A stretch of DNA of 11,068 nt from Planctomycetota bacterium (GTDB lineage Bacteria; Planctomycetota; UBA1135): assembly GCA_027623585.1 (NCBI GenBank), contig JAQBVK010000058.1, positions 1-11,068 of the forward strand, written 5' to 3'. The notes under the pieces are model-generated. The model made no database searches. It was not told the DNA's origin and saw only the letters and a list, made by a program, of their open reading frames with translations. The position numbers were made by a program, and so were the translations under genes. Each line of letters starts with the position of its first letter. The stretch's first letter is position 1. Shown in pieces: positions 1 through 6,494 of this stretch.

Positions 1-241
1 GCATGAAGAGCAGCACTGCGGCGGCGGCGCCGCCGGCCAGGGTCATCGCGTGGATGGCAGCAAAGGGAATGCCGGTGGCCACGCCCACCGTGCCGAGCAC
101 GCAGATCAACGCGCTGCCGAGCAGGTAGGCGACTGAGAATTCTTCCCAACGGCTTCGCGGCAGGATCGCGCGCGAGGGCAGCAGCACGCAGCCGAGCGCC
201 CAAGCGATCGGCCAGAACAGAAAAGCGCCGAGCGCGATCAA
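1..241 (-). CDS. Multi-pass integral membrane protein, N-terminal part only (cut by window edge)
   Basis: Eighty codons are visible and the rest lies beyond base 1. I chose the TTG at 241-239: a strong ribosome binding site GGAGG (249-253, minus strand) sits 7 bases upstream, and this TTG overlaps the TGA stop of the preceding gene as TTGA. The first 21 residues form a hydrophobic helix (IALGAFLFWPIAW...), followed by a short charged loop (PRSRWEEF) and two more hydrophobic stretches, so the protein is polytopic. I recognise no catalytic motif in the visible part. The tight coupling to the anchored gene upstream, and the divergent glycosyltransferase beyond it, make a glycan-related membrane enzyme such as a polymerase or GT-C transferase plausible, but this is inference from context. 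The frame stays open upstream of the TTG (another TTG lies at 292), so the start is likely but not certain. Confidence 0.72.
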   Translation of the reverse strand, partial: MIALGAFLFWPIAWALGCVLLPSRAILPRSRWEEFSVAYLLGSALICVLGTVGVATGIPFAAIHAMTLAGGAAAAVLLFM

Positions 242-1221
242 CGCGGCGCCTCCGACCAGCCGCGCACGCGCTCCAAGGGCAGCAACTCCCAATCCACGAG
301 CCGGAAGTCGACGTTGGGAGTCTGCAACAGGATCCACTCCGCGCCAATCGCTTCGGCTGCGGCGAGTTCGTCCGGCGTGAGGCCGCGCGTGGGAGCGGAG
401 GTGGAACGAGAGAGCTTCGAGAGCGCGCGATCGCTCATGTGCAGGTAGCGCGCGCCCTCCCAGCGCTCAGGTTGGTTCATCTGATCCACCCAGGCGAAGT
501 ACTGCATCACGTAGCCGCTTGCCTCGACCGGATTCCACAGATAGAAACGGCGCGGAGCCAATTCGTAATTCAACATCAGGAACCAGCGTGAACGGGTCGC
601 CGCGGTTCGGTAAGGTTGGCCGGCCACGAGCATGATTCGCGCGTCGGCCGCAGCGTCATCGGGGATCACCGAGCGCACGTACGCGGCGAATTGCTGGTAC
701 TCGGGATCCAGCCAGGCGGGCCACATCGGCCGTCCGAAGTTGAGGATCTCGATGCCGGCCGCGTCGGAGGCGTCCCCGGGCAGCATCGAAGTGAAATCAG
801 CGACGACAGGTTGCGCGAGAACTTCAGCCAGCCGCGTCCAATCCAGACCGCGAAACTCCGGGCGGTCTTCGATCACGCACAGAATGTGAGCCTGGTCCGC
901 GGCGGTGTAGAGCGTTTCGAGTTCGCAGCGGCGCACCTCCACTCCCTGTTCCGCGAGCCGTGCGAGCGCTTTCTCGACCGGCGCCGTCTCGCCATTCACG
1001 TCAGCGGCACGACCCAGTGCCGCGATCACGCGCCTCCCTCGTGGCGGCAGCGCCTGACGCAGGATCTGTACGGCGCCCGCTCCGGAAGCGGGCTGCGGCA
1101 CGTAGCGCTCGCGCGCGGGAACGAATCCATCGCGTGCAGCGAATCCGAGGGCAGCGGCCAACCACAGCAACACGCCCACGGCGCAGAGCAATTGGATCCG
1201 CGCGAGCCAAGCAAGCGCCAT
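238..1221 (-). CDS. Membrane-anchored protein with a UDP-sugar dehydrogenase C-terminal-domain-like region
   Basis: A protein of 327 residues from the ATG at 1221. A longer GTG start at 1296 would overlap the divergent gene and is less likely. Residues of about 8-29 form one transmembrane helix. Residues of about 62-165 resemble the C-terminal domain of UDP-glucose/GDP-mannose dehydrogenases: a first strand RRVIAALG, a helix and a strand EQGVEVRRCE, then DRPEFRGLDWTRLAEVLA, PVVADFTSMLP and finally AGIEILNFGRP. These follow the order of the family's PEFRxLDW, VVDxRNxL and GFxYxxIGR elements. The NAD-binding and catalytic-cysteine domains are absent, and the family's DxRN motif reads DFTS here, so an intact dehydrogenase is excluded. 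Residues of about 194-327 form a second soluble region of unknown type (ARIMLVAGQPYR..., ELAPRRFYLW). The gene is coupled by a TTGA overlap to a polytopic membrane protein and diverges from a GT-C glycosyltransferase, so a role in envelope glycan synthesis is inferred. Its function is unknown. Confidence 0.8.
   Translation of the reverse strand: MALAWLARIQLLCAVGVLLWLAAALGFAARDGFVPARERYVPQPASGAGAVQILRQALPPRGRRVIAALGRAADVNGETAPVEKALARLAEQGVEVRRCELETLYTAADQAHILCVIEDRPEFRGLDWTRLAEVLAQPVVADFTSMLPGDASDAAGIEILNFGRPMWPAWLDPEYQQFAAYVRSVIPDDAAADARIMLVAGQPYRTAATRSRWFLMLNYELAPRRFYLWNPVEASGYVMQYFAWVDQMNQPERWEGARYLHMSDRALSKLSRSTSAPTRGLTPDELAAAEAIGAEWILLQTPNVDFRLVDWELLPLERVRGWSEAPR
249..253 (-). promoter_or_regulatory. 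Shine-Dalgarno GGAGG deciding a TTG start
   Basis: On the minus strand GGAGG is followed by 7 bases (248-242) and then TTG at 241. Spacing and sequence are close to ideal. It lies inside the last codons of the upstream gene and supports translational coupling and the unusual TTG start. Confidence 0.7.
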
Positions 1222-1262
1222 GCGGTGAGGATAGCCTGTTGCGAGTGGCGACAGAAGCACCG
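1222..1262. promoter_or_regulatory. Short divergent intergenic region with a -10-like hexamer
   Basis: These 41 bases separate two divergent start codons and must hold, or sit next to, promoters for both genes. On the minus strand TATCCT (1228-1233) lies only 6 bases before the ATG at 1221, which would give a leaderless or nearly leaderless mRNA. No good -35 is visible, and neither start has a clear Shine-Dalgarno. One or both promoters may instead lie inside the opposite gene. Confidence 0.3.
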
Positions 1263-2870
1263 ATGCGCGCGCGAACGCTGATCCTTGCGCTCGCACTCGG
1301 CGCTCTCCCGGCGCTGATCGCCCTTCCGTTCGACCTGCCTCGATTCACACCGCGGAATCTCCTGATCCCGTCCATCGGCTTGCTTGCGCTGCTGGTTCTT
1401 GCGCGAGCCTTGCCGGAGTCCCGCTGGCGGCCGCGCAGCGGCTTGATTATCGGCGCCGCGCTCAGCCTTTCATTGTTCGTGACGGTTTATGCGAACACTC
1501 GCCTCCAGGTCAGCGTTTCGAATGACGAACAGGCCTACCTCATGCAGGCGGAACTGTTCGCCAGCGGTCGTCTGGCCGATTCGCTCCCCGCCGAACCGAG
1601 CCTCTGGCGGTGGCGGCAGGTCTACGAGGATCCGCAATCCAGGCTGAGCTTTGCGAAGTATCCGGCGGGAACCTCGCTCGCGATCGCGCCCGCCGTCGCC
1701 CTCGGTTGGCCGCCTTTGGCGCCGCTCTTCGCCGGCATTCTCGACCTTCTCCTGCTCGTCGCGATCGCGCGCCGACTCGGACTATCCCATCCAGCGCTCG
1801 CAGCCCTGCTGCTCGCGACTTCGCCGTTCTTTCTCCTCGTCCAGACCTCCTTCCAATCCGAGGTCTTCACGATGCCGTTCGTGCTCGCCGGATATCTGGC
1901 GCTCCTGCTCGCGCGCGAGTCGCTCACGCCGGCCAAGACCGCGGCATGGGCAGCATGCGTTGGAGCCTGCTCGGGCTGGATTTTCCTCGCGCGGCCGCTC
2001 ACGGGAGTGCTCTTCGCCGGCGCGGCCGGCATCGGCCTGATCGGCACTCGCGCCCGACTGCGCGCCTTGGTCTGCGCTGCCGCTGCCGGTCTCCCGTTTC
2101 TCGCCTTGTTCCTTGCCGCGAACGACTTCTACACGGGCAATCCGTTGCGCACGGTCTACGATTTGTACGCGCACGTGCGGGGTCCCTGGTTCGATGCGAC
2201 GCGCGCGGAGCCCGTGGACGTCTACGGCAATGGGGATTTCTTCCCAATGTTTCTCGACCGCACCAGCCGCTGGGCGGTTGCTTTCTGCGGTGTGCTCGGC
2301 GGCGCCGTCTTGGGATTCTGGGGAGTCTTGCGGCTCCGCAAACGTGATGGCGGTGCTGCGCTGCTCTTCGCGGGACTCACGCCGATCGCGTATTCCTTTC
2401 ACTGGTACCCTGGGCACTGGGCCTACCTGGGACCCTTGTACTGCTTCGAATCCTTGGGCTTCCTCGTCCTGGGCGCCTTGGCCGTGCTTGCGGACCTTCC
2501 GCCGCGTTGGCGCAACGCGTTCTTGATCGTCGTTGCGATCGCAGGGCCGTCTCTTGCAGTTACTCGCTGGCCGGCGATTACGGCGGAGTCCGATCTTCGC
2601 AGCGCTCCGAACCGTGTGGCCCGCGAACAGGCTCCGCCAGGTGCGGTGGTGCTGTTGCCGGCGCCCAGTCGCGAGCTCGATTCGCTGAAGATCTGGACGC
2701 CTTCCCGCGCGCCGTTCAGCGCCGACGAAGTCGTGTTCGTGCGCACGGTTCCCGGCTTCGACATGCCACAGCTGCTCTCCGAGGCCGGACTGTCCGGTCG
2801 CCCCGTGTTCCGTTTCGTTCACGGCTCTGGCCCAGACGGCCAACTCGAGCGGCTTGGAACGGTTCCTTAG
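1263..2870 (+). CDS. GT-C fold membrane glycosyltransferase, GT39/ArnT-like
   Basis: A protein of 535 residues with about ten or more hydrophobic segments and a soluble C-terminal tail (about 445-535). In the first large loop after the second or third helix it has NDEQAYLMQAELFASGRL (87-104). The D88-E89 pair is the acidic signature expected of GT-C enzymes that use lipid-linked sugar donors. AKYPAGTS (131-138) matches the KYPPG-type motif common in GT39/GT83-like proteins. Further family-like features are LARPLTG (242-248) and HWYPGHWAYLGP (380-391). It probably moves a sugar from a polyprenyl-phosphate donor to a glycan, lipid or protein on the outer face of the cytoplasmic membrane; donor and acceptor cannot be read from sequence. 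The open frame extends back to 960, but that part is Arg-rich and antisense to the neighbouring gene, so I start at ATG 1263, where the hydrophobic N-terminus begins. No convincing Shine-Dalgarno precedes it. It converges on the next gene with a 14-base gap. Confidence 0.82.
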   Translation: MRARTLILALALGALPALIALPFDLPRFTPRNLLIPSIGLLALLVLARALPESRWRPRSGLIIGAALSLSLFVTVYANTRLQVSVSNDEQAYLMQAELFASGRLADSLPAEPSLWRWRQVYEDPQSRLSFAKYPAGTSLAIAPAVALGWPPLAPLFAGILDLLLLVAIARRLGLSHPALAALLLATSPFFLLVQTSFQSEVFTMPFVLAGYLALLLARESLTPAKTAAWAACVGACSGWIFLARPLTGVLFAGAAGIGLIGTRARLRALVCAAAAGLPFLALFLAANDFYTGNPLRTVYDLYAHVRGPWFDATRAEPVDVYGNGDFFPMFLDRTSRWAVAFCGVLGGAVLGFWGVLRLRKRDGGAALLFAGLTPIAYSFHWYPGHWAYLGPLYCFESLGFLVLGALAVLADLPPRWRNAFLIVVAIAGPSLAVTRWPAITAESDLRSAPNRVAREQAPPGAVVLLPAPSRELDSLKIWTPSRAPFSADEVVFVRTVPGFDMPQLLSEAGLSGRPVFRFVHGSGPDGQLERLGTVP

Positions 2871-2876
2871 TCGAGT
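2843..2876. terminator. Weak nested inverted repeat at a convergent gene end
   Basis: ACTCGA (2843-2848) pairs with TCGAGT (2871-2876). Between them GGAAC-G-GTTCC (2856-2866) is a second small inverted repeat. The stop codon TAG (2868-2870) lies inside the structure, and the convergent stop is at 2885. There is no T-tract, so an intrinsic terminator is only a possibility. Confidence 0.25.
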
Positions 2877-2884
2877 GCAGCCGG

Positions 2885-3784
2885 TTAGGGGCCCGGATCC
2901 GGAACCCAGGCGGCGCGTCGCTCGCCGGCCTCGAGAATCAGTCGCATGCGCCCCGCCGCCGTGCCGATTTCCCAGTATCCGGGCGCCAACGCGTCCCAGC
3001 GCGCGAAGCCGTCTTCGCTGACTGCGAGAAGGTCGAGAGCCTCTCCGTCTCGCCGGAGTTGCACCGGCTCCATCGGGGGAAGCCCGCTGATCTGCAAGCT
3101 CGCGGTCGCAATCACCCACACCATCTCCGCATCGCTGGCCGGCCTCGTGTCGCTGGCCAAGAGCCACGGCGCGCGCGGCACTCGGCCGGGCGAGTAGACC
3201 TGGAGCAGCAGCGGCGCGTCTTCGACTTCGCAGGCGGCGACGCCGGATTGGTCGGAGAACGCCATCCAGGGCGGAGCCTCAGGATGGTCCACCGGTCGCG
3301 CGAGCAGCAACGCGCCAGCCAGCGCCGTGCCGTCTGGATTCGTGAGTTGAACGCGGAGGCTCGCGAGCCGCAGCGGCAGCTCGGCCGCAGGCAAGTCCTC
3401 CATCGCGTCGAGGCGGAGTTCGAGGGGGGGGGATTCCCAGGGCCCTGCTTCACGCACTTGATGGCCGGGCGCCCAAGCCAGCACACGCACCGGGCTGAGC
3501 TTACGCAGCGCGAGACGGCAGGTGCCGTCGGGAGAAATTTCCGCGCGAGCGATGGCCGGCTCGAGCACGATCACGACGCCGTCGCTCGCCGGTGATCCGT
3601 CCGCGTGAAGGAGCGCGAAGGACCACTCCTGCGATGCGGTCGGCGTCCGAGTGGGTGGGAGGGTTTCGACCGGAGTGGTCGCTCGCGCCGGGGCAGGCGC
3701 ATCCTGCAGCGCGAGCACTCCCAAGATCACCGCGAGCGGCAAGGCCGGCACCAGCAACCAGAGCAGCTTGCGACCCAAGCTCAA
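2885..3784 (-). CDS. Membrane-anchored protein with about three CarboxypepD_reg-like beta-sandwich modules
   Basis: A protein of 299 residues if translation starts at the TTG 3784-3782, which overlaps the upstream TGA as TTGA. A GTG at 3856 would add 24 residues and overlap the upstream gene by 76 bases. Residues of about 6-27 form a transmembrane helix (LLWLLVPALPLAVILGVLAL), followed by a Pro/Thr/Ala-rich linker to about 52. Three beta-rich units follow at about 54-125, 141-205 and 228-290. Each runs from a strand with a DGSPASDG- or DGTALAG-type turn to a later DGT, QSG or EDGFARW turn and a closing strand, as in carboxypeptidase regulatory-like (transthyretin-like) folds. No catalytic motif is seen. 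It looks like a shorter relative of the 876-residue protein encoded just upstream and is probably made with it, facing outward as a structural or ligand-binding envelope protein (inference). A run of nine C in the coding strand (3424-3432) falls in the Ser-Pro-Pro codons 118-120. Confidence 0.72.
   Translation of the reverse strand: MSLGRKLLWLLVPALPLAVILGVLALQDAPAPARATTPVETLPPTRTPTASQEWSFALLHADGSPASDGVVIVLEPAIARAEISPDGTCRLALRKLSPVRVLAWAPGHQVREAGPWESPPLELRLDAMEDLPAAELPLRLASLRVQLTNPDGTALAGALLLARPVDHPEAPPWMAFSDQSGVAACEVEDAPLLLQVYSPGRVPRAPWLLASDTRPASDAEMVWVIATASLQISGLPPMEPVQLRRDGEALDLLAVSEDGFARWDALAPGYWEIGTAAGRMRLILEAGERRAAWVPDPGP
3424..3432. repeat. Nine-base G homopolymer inside a coding region
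   Basis: Nine consecutive G on the plus strand (nine C in the coding strand) occupy codons of about 118-121 of the 299-residue protein. The reading frame is coherent on both sides (WESPP then LELRLDAMEDLP), so the count of nine is consistent with the intact frame. Confidence 0.9.
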
Positions 3785-6411
3785 TTCCGCTTCGCGCGTT
3801 CGGGCAGCGTGATGGAGACGGAGCCTTCCGAATCGGCAGGAATGAAGACCTGCCACGACTTGCGGTTCGGCTCTTCTCCGTAACTCAACAGATAGGCCCC
3901 GCTGGGCAGCGGCCCGGTCGTGGAGCCACGCCTGCTGATGTAGAACATGTGGCGATGGCCTTCATCCGAGGTGGCGAGCGGCATCAACTCGAGTTGTTGG
4001 CCGTTCACGTTCTCATCGCCATTCGAGACTTCGACGCGGAGCGTGCCTGAGCGCAGAAGGAAATCGGTGCGCGCTTCGCGATCCGCCTCGACGCGAATCA
4101 AACGTCGTGACAATCCGCGCGGATCCCGGCTGCCGTTGTCATTCCACAAGCCGCTCGGACTCTGCCCGGGCGCGCAGACGATCAGTTGGTAGTCTCCGGT
4201 TTCGACTCCAGCGATCGAATAGCGCCCGAGGTGATCGGTTTGGGTGGCGCGCATGCTGCGCACGGCGTTGCGAGTGGAAACGCGCGGATCCGTGTCCGTG
4301 GTGGTCTCTGCTTTCAGCAGGTAGACGCCGTAGTTGGCGACCGCGAGTCCGCCGCCGCGCACCTCACCGGTGACCATGCCCCGTTCTTCGAGGTTCAACT
4401 TCAGCTTGGCGCGAACGTGCTCGCCGGAAGGTACTTCGAGTTGATCCAACCTTCCCAAGGCTGCGCCGCCAGGAAAGGCGAAGACGCCGTCAATGCCCAC
4501 GAGCGGTGCCGGATGCAACTCGAGCGCGTACACGTCCGGCGCGACGGAGGCGAAGACGAACGCACCGAAGGCATCCACCGGCGCGATCAGAGGATCTCGG
4601 CCAGGCGCGCTCAGAGTGACTTGCAGGGCGGCCACGGCGCGCAGATCGCCTTCCACTTCGCCGAGGATGCCGCTCGCAGGATGCATGCGGACTTCCAAGC
4701 CTTCCAGCGACTCCACCAGAGGCAAGTCCTCCGACTCGGATGGGGACCAAGCGCGATGGTGCAACTCGACTCGATAATCACCCGTAAGCAGACCAGTGAA
4801 GCTGAAACTCCCGTCTGCGCCGGTCATGGTCGAAGTCATCACCGTGCCGCCGCGCGTCGATTGATTGAGACTCGGCACACGATTGGTGCGCGGAGCGCTC
4901 AACTTACGCAGCAGCGCGCGCGCGCCGGACACCGGGGTGCCGTCCCAACTGAGCGCGCGTCCCGAGAGTCGAAGGCCTTCGCTCAACACCAAAAGGAGTT
5001 CCGGCTCAACGAAACCGCGGCCGTCGGACCGCATGCGAATCGAATCGGACATCGCGGGTAGATGTTCGTCGTCCCAGGCAACGACGCGGAACCGGCTGGA
5101 GTTCGTGCTGAGCAAGTCCACTTGCAGCGAGAAACTCCCGTCCTCGGCGCTGGTGGTTTCGGCGACGATCGAGGTGGCGTCCGGCGCTCTGCCCGGGATC
5201 GAATTGTTGGTCAGCGCGACCTTGACGCCAGCCGCCGGCGAGTCGGGTTCGATCACGACCATGCCATGGAGCATGGGCATCGGCGTGATCACGAGTTCGA
5301 TGCGCTTGGCGAACTCCTCGGGTCGATTCAATCCGGCCTGCGCGATCCACGTGCCCTCGCCTCCCGCGCGCAAACTCACCGAGCGCAGCGCGGCGGGGAC
5401 TTCGAAACGGAAGGTCCCGTCGGCAGCACTGCTCGTCTCCAAGCCGAACGAGCTGTTCGGGCTGGGCAAACTGGTGCTCAAGGCGGCGCGGACGTGAATG
5501 TCCGCGAGGCCGACGCGCTCGGGCGTCAGCGCGATGCCTTCGAGCACCATCACCGGCAAGAGCTGCAGTTCCACGCCGCTCACCAGTTCGCCTTCCGCTC
5601 CTCCGATTCCCGCTGACCACGGCGAGAAGCCGGCGGCAGATTCCGCGCGTAGGCGGACGCGGCCAGGTCCGAGACGCGCGATCTCGAACTCTCCCTCCCG
5701 ATCAGTCACGGCGGGCAACAGCGGCAGAGCCTCGGCCTCTCCCAACACCGCGCTCGGCGAACTCGCGGTGAGGTCGGGGTAAGCCATGATCAGCGCGCCC
5801 GCGACCGGCGCCCCTTCCGGGCTGAGCACGTTCCCCGCGATCGAGAAGCCTCGGGCCAGCGTCAAGTCGCCGAGGTCATGCGTTCGGCCGGGCCACGCCG
5901 GCAGGTTTTGCAGCCGGAGTGGGGCGTGGTCGCCGTCCAGAACCACGAGTTCGAAACGCAGACCGTCGCGCGGCGACTCGGGTAACGCAAAGCGGCCGTC
6001 TGCGCGCGTGCGCGTGCTCCAGTCCGCGCCGAAACGCTCGGCAAAATCACTGCGACTCTTCGCGCCGCCAAATCCCACCAGCCCGACGGCGCGAACTTCG
6101 GCTTGAGCGGCAGCGCTGCCGTCGCTGCGCAGCACGCGGCCGACGAAGCTGGGGATGCCCAGCTTGGGATCGTTGAAGGAGGCGGCGAGGCTTCCGCTGC
6201 CCGACTTCTCGTCATCGACCGTGGTGCGCGCAGTGGCGCCCTCCGCTGCGGCCGCGTCGTCCCGCGTGCCGGCCGTGACGGCTGCTTCGGCGTGCTCGGC
6301 AGCTCCCTGCGGATCCTCCGCAGCAGGAGTTTCGCCGTAGTCCAGGAACAGGAACCACGCGGCCAGCGCGAGCACGGCCAACAGCAGCGGAAGGGCGAGC
6401 CTGGAAGGCAC
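3781..6411 (-). CDS. Large membrane-anchored protein of about eight tandem CarboxypepD_reg-like modules
   Basis: A protein of 876 residues starting at GTG 6411, with AGGA 9 bases upstream. Residues of about 4-23 form one transmembrane helix, followed by an Ala/Glu/Asp-rich, probably disordered linker (about 27-80). The rest is a chain of beta-sandwich units of about 90-100 residues at about 87-175, 188-282, 288-378, 381-475, 479-578, 580-672, 678-780 and 788-870. The repeating signature is a G-x-V opening strand, a GxPVxGAxV-like turn (EGAPVAGALI, DGTPVSGARAL), then DGxFxF followed by GxYxV (GADGSFSFTGLLTGDYRVEL is the clearest copy). This is typical of carboxypeptidase regulatory-like domains. 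No peptidase, adhesin-sorting or enzyme motif is visible. It probably projects from the membrane into the periplasm or exterior as a scaffold or binding protein; partner and ligand are unknown. It is the first gene of a two-gene unit and overlaps the next gene by four bases. Confidence 0.83.
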   Translation of the reverse strand: MPSRLALPLLLAVLALAAWFLFLDYGETPAAEDPQGAAEHAEAAVTAGTRDDAAAAEGATARTTVDDEKSGSGSLAASFNDPKLGIPSFVGRVLRSDGSAAAQAEVRAVGLVGFGGAKSRSDFAERFGADWSTRTRADGRFALPESPRDGLRFELVVLDGDHAPLRLQNLPAWPGRTHDLGDLTLARGFSIAGNVLSPEGAPVAGALIMAYPDLTASSPSAVLGEAEALPLLPAVTDREGEFEIARLGPGRVRLRAESAAGFSPWSAGIGGAEGELVSGVELQLLPVMVLEGIALTPERVGLADIHVRAALSTSLPSPNSSFGLETSSAADGTFRFEVPAALRSVSLRAGGEGTWIAQAGLNRPEEFAKRIELVITPMPMLHGMVVIEPDSPAAGVKVALTNNSIPGRAPDATSIVAETTSAEDGSFSLQVDLLSTNSSRFRVVAWDDEHLPAMSDSIRMRSDGRGFVEPELLLVLSEGLRLSGRALSWDGTPVSGARALLRKLSAPRTNRVPSLNQSTRGGTVMTSTMTGADGSFSFTGLLTGDYRVELHHRAWSPSESEDLPLVESLEGLEVRMHPASGILGEVEGDLRAVAALQVTLSAPGRDPLIAPVDAFGAFVFASVAPDVYALELHPAPLVGIDGVFAFPGGAALGRLDQLEVPSGEHVRAKLKLNLEERGMVTGEVRGGGLAVANYGVYLLKAETTTDTDPRVSTRNAVRSMRATQTDHLGRYSIAGVETGDYQLIVCAPGQSPSGLWNDNGSRDPRGLSRRLIRVEADREARTDFLLRSGTLRVEVSNGDENVNGQQLELMPLATSDEGHRHMFYISRRGSTTGPLPSGAYLLSYGEEPNRKSWQVFIPADSEGSVSITLPERAKRN

Positions 6412-6419
6412 TTCTGCTC

Positions 6420-6425
6420 ATCCTA
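6420..6425 (-). promoter_or_regulatory. TAGGAT element before a GTG start
   Basis: On the minus strand TAGGAT ends 8 bases before the GTG at 6411. It can be read as a ribosome binding site (AGGA, 9-base spacing) or as a -10 hexamer (four of six consensus positions) giving an almost leaderless mRNA. The same hexamer recurs 9 bases before the ATG at 11047. Confidence 0.35.
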
Positions 6426-6474
6426 CGGCCTGAGACCCGCCGCGTGACCCGAAACCGCGCCAGGACGGCATAAC

Positions 6475-6480
6475 TACAAT
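6475..6480 (+). promoter_or_regulatory. Candidate -10 box TACAAT for proS
   Basis: TACAAT matches five of six -10 consensus bases and stands out in this G+C-rich divergent region (6412-6494). It ends 14 bases before the proS ATG, so a normal transcription start would leave a leader of only about 7-9 bases. No Shine-Dalgarno lies before the ATG. I see no good -35 hexamer at 16-18 bases. Confidence 0.45.
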
Positions 6481-6494
6481 CCGCGTTTCATTCG

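Noticed and set aside
960..1262. N-terminal extension of the glycosyltransferase
   Set aside because: The added 101 residues are Arg-rich and antisense to the anchored protein; the natural hydrophobic N-terminus starts at 1263.
1222..1296. GTG start at 1296 for the anchored minus-strand protein
   Set aside because: It would overlap the divergent gene by 34 bases, and the added residues precede an already complete N-terminal anchor at the ATG 1221.
2893..2902. Palindrome CCGGATCCGG near the convergent gene end
   Set aside because: It lies inside the last codons of the minus-strand gene, and palindromes of this size are frequent in G+C-rich sequence.
1782..3167. Open frame of 461 residues on the minus strand across the glycosyltransferase
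   Set aside because: It is antisense to a clear membrane protein, Arg/Gly/Glu-rich and without motifs, and it crosses a convergent gene junction.
2507..3595. Open frame of 362 residues on the plus strand spanning the convergent junction
   Set aside because: It covers the ends of two supported genes, is Arg-rich, and lacks any coherent fold or start context.
3785..3856. GTG start at 3856 for the 299-residue protein
   Set aside because: It would overlap the upstream gene by 76 bases and lacks a ribosome binding site; the TTGA overlap mirrors the junction at 238-241. It remains a minor alternative.
4186..5061. Open frame of 291 residues on the plus strand inside the 876-residue gene
   Set aside because: It is antisense to the repeated beta-sandwich modules and has no recognisable motif.
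6212..6421. ATG at 6421 opening a 69-residue minus-strand frame
   Set aside because: It is out of frame with the large protein, Arg/Gly-rich, and its ATG lies within the leader sequence of the GTG start at 6411.
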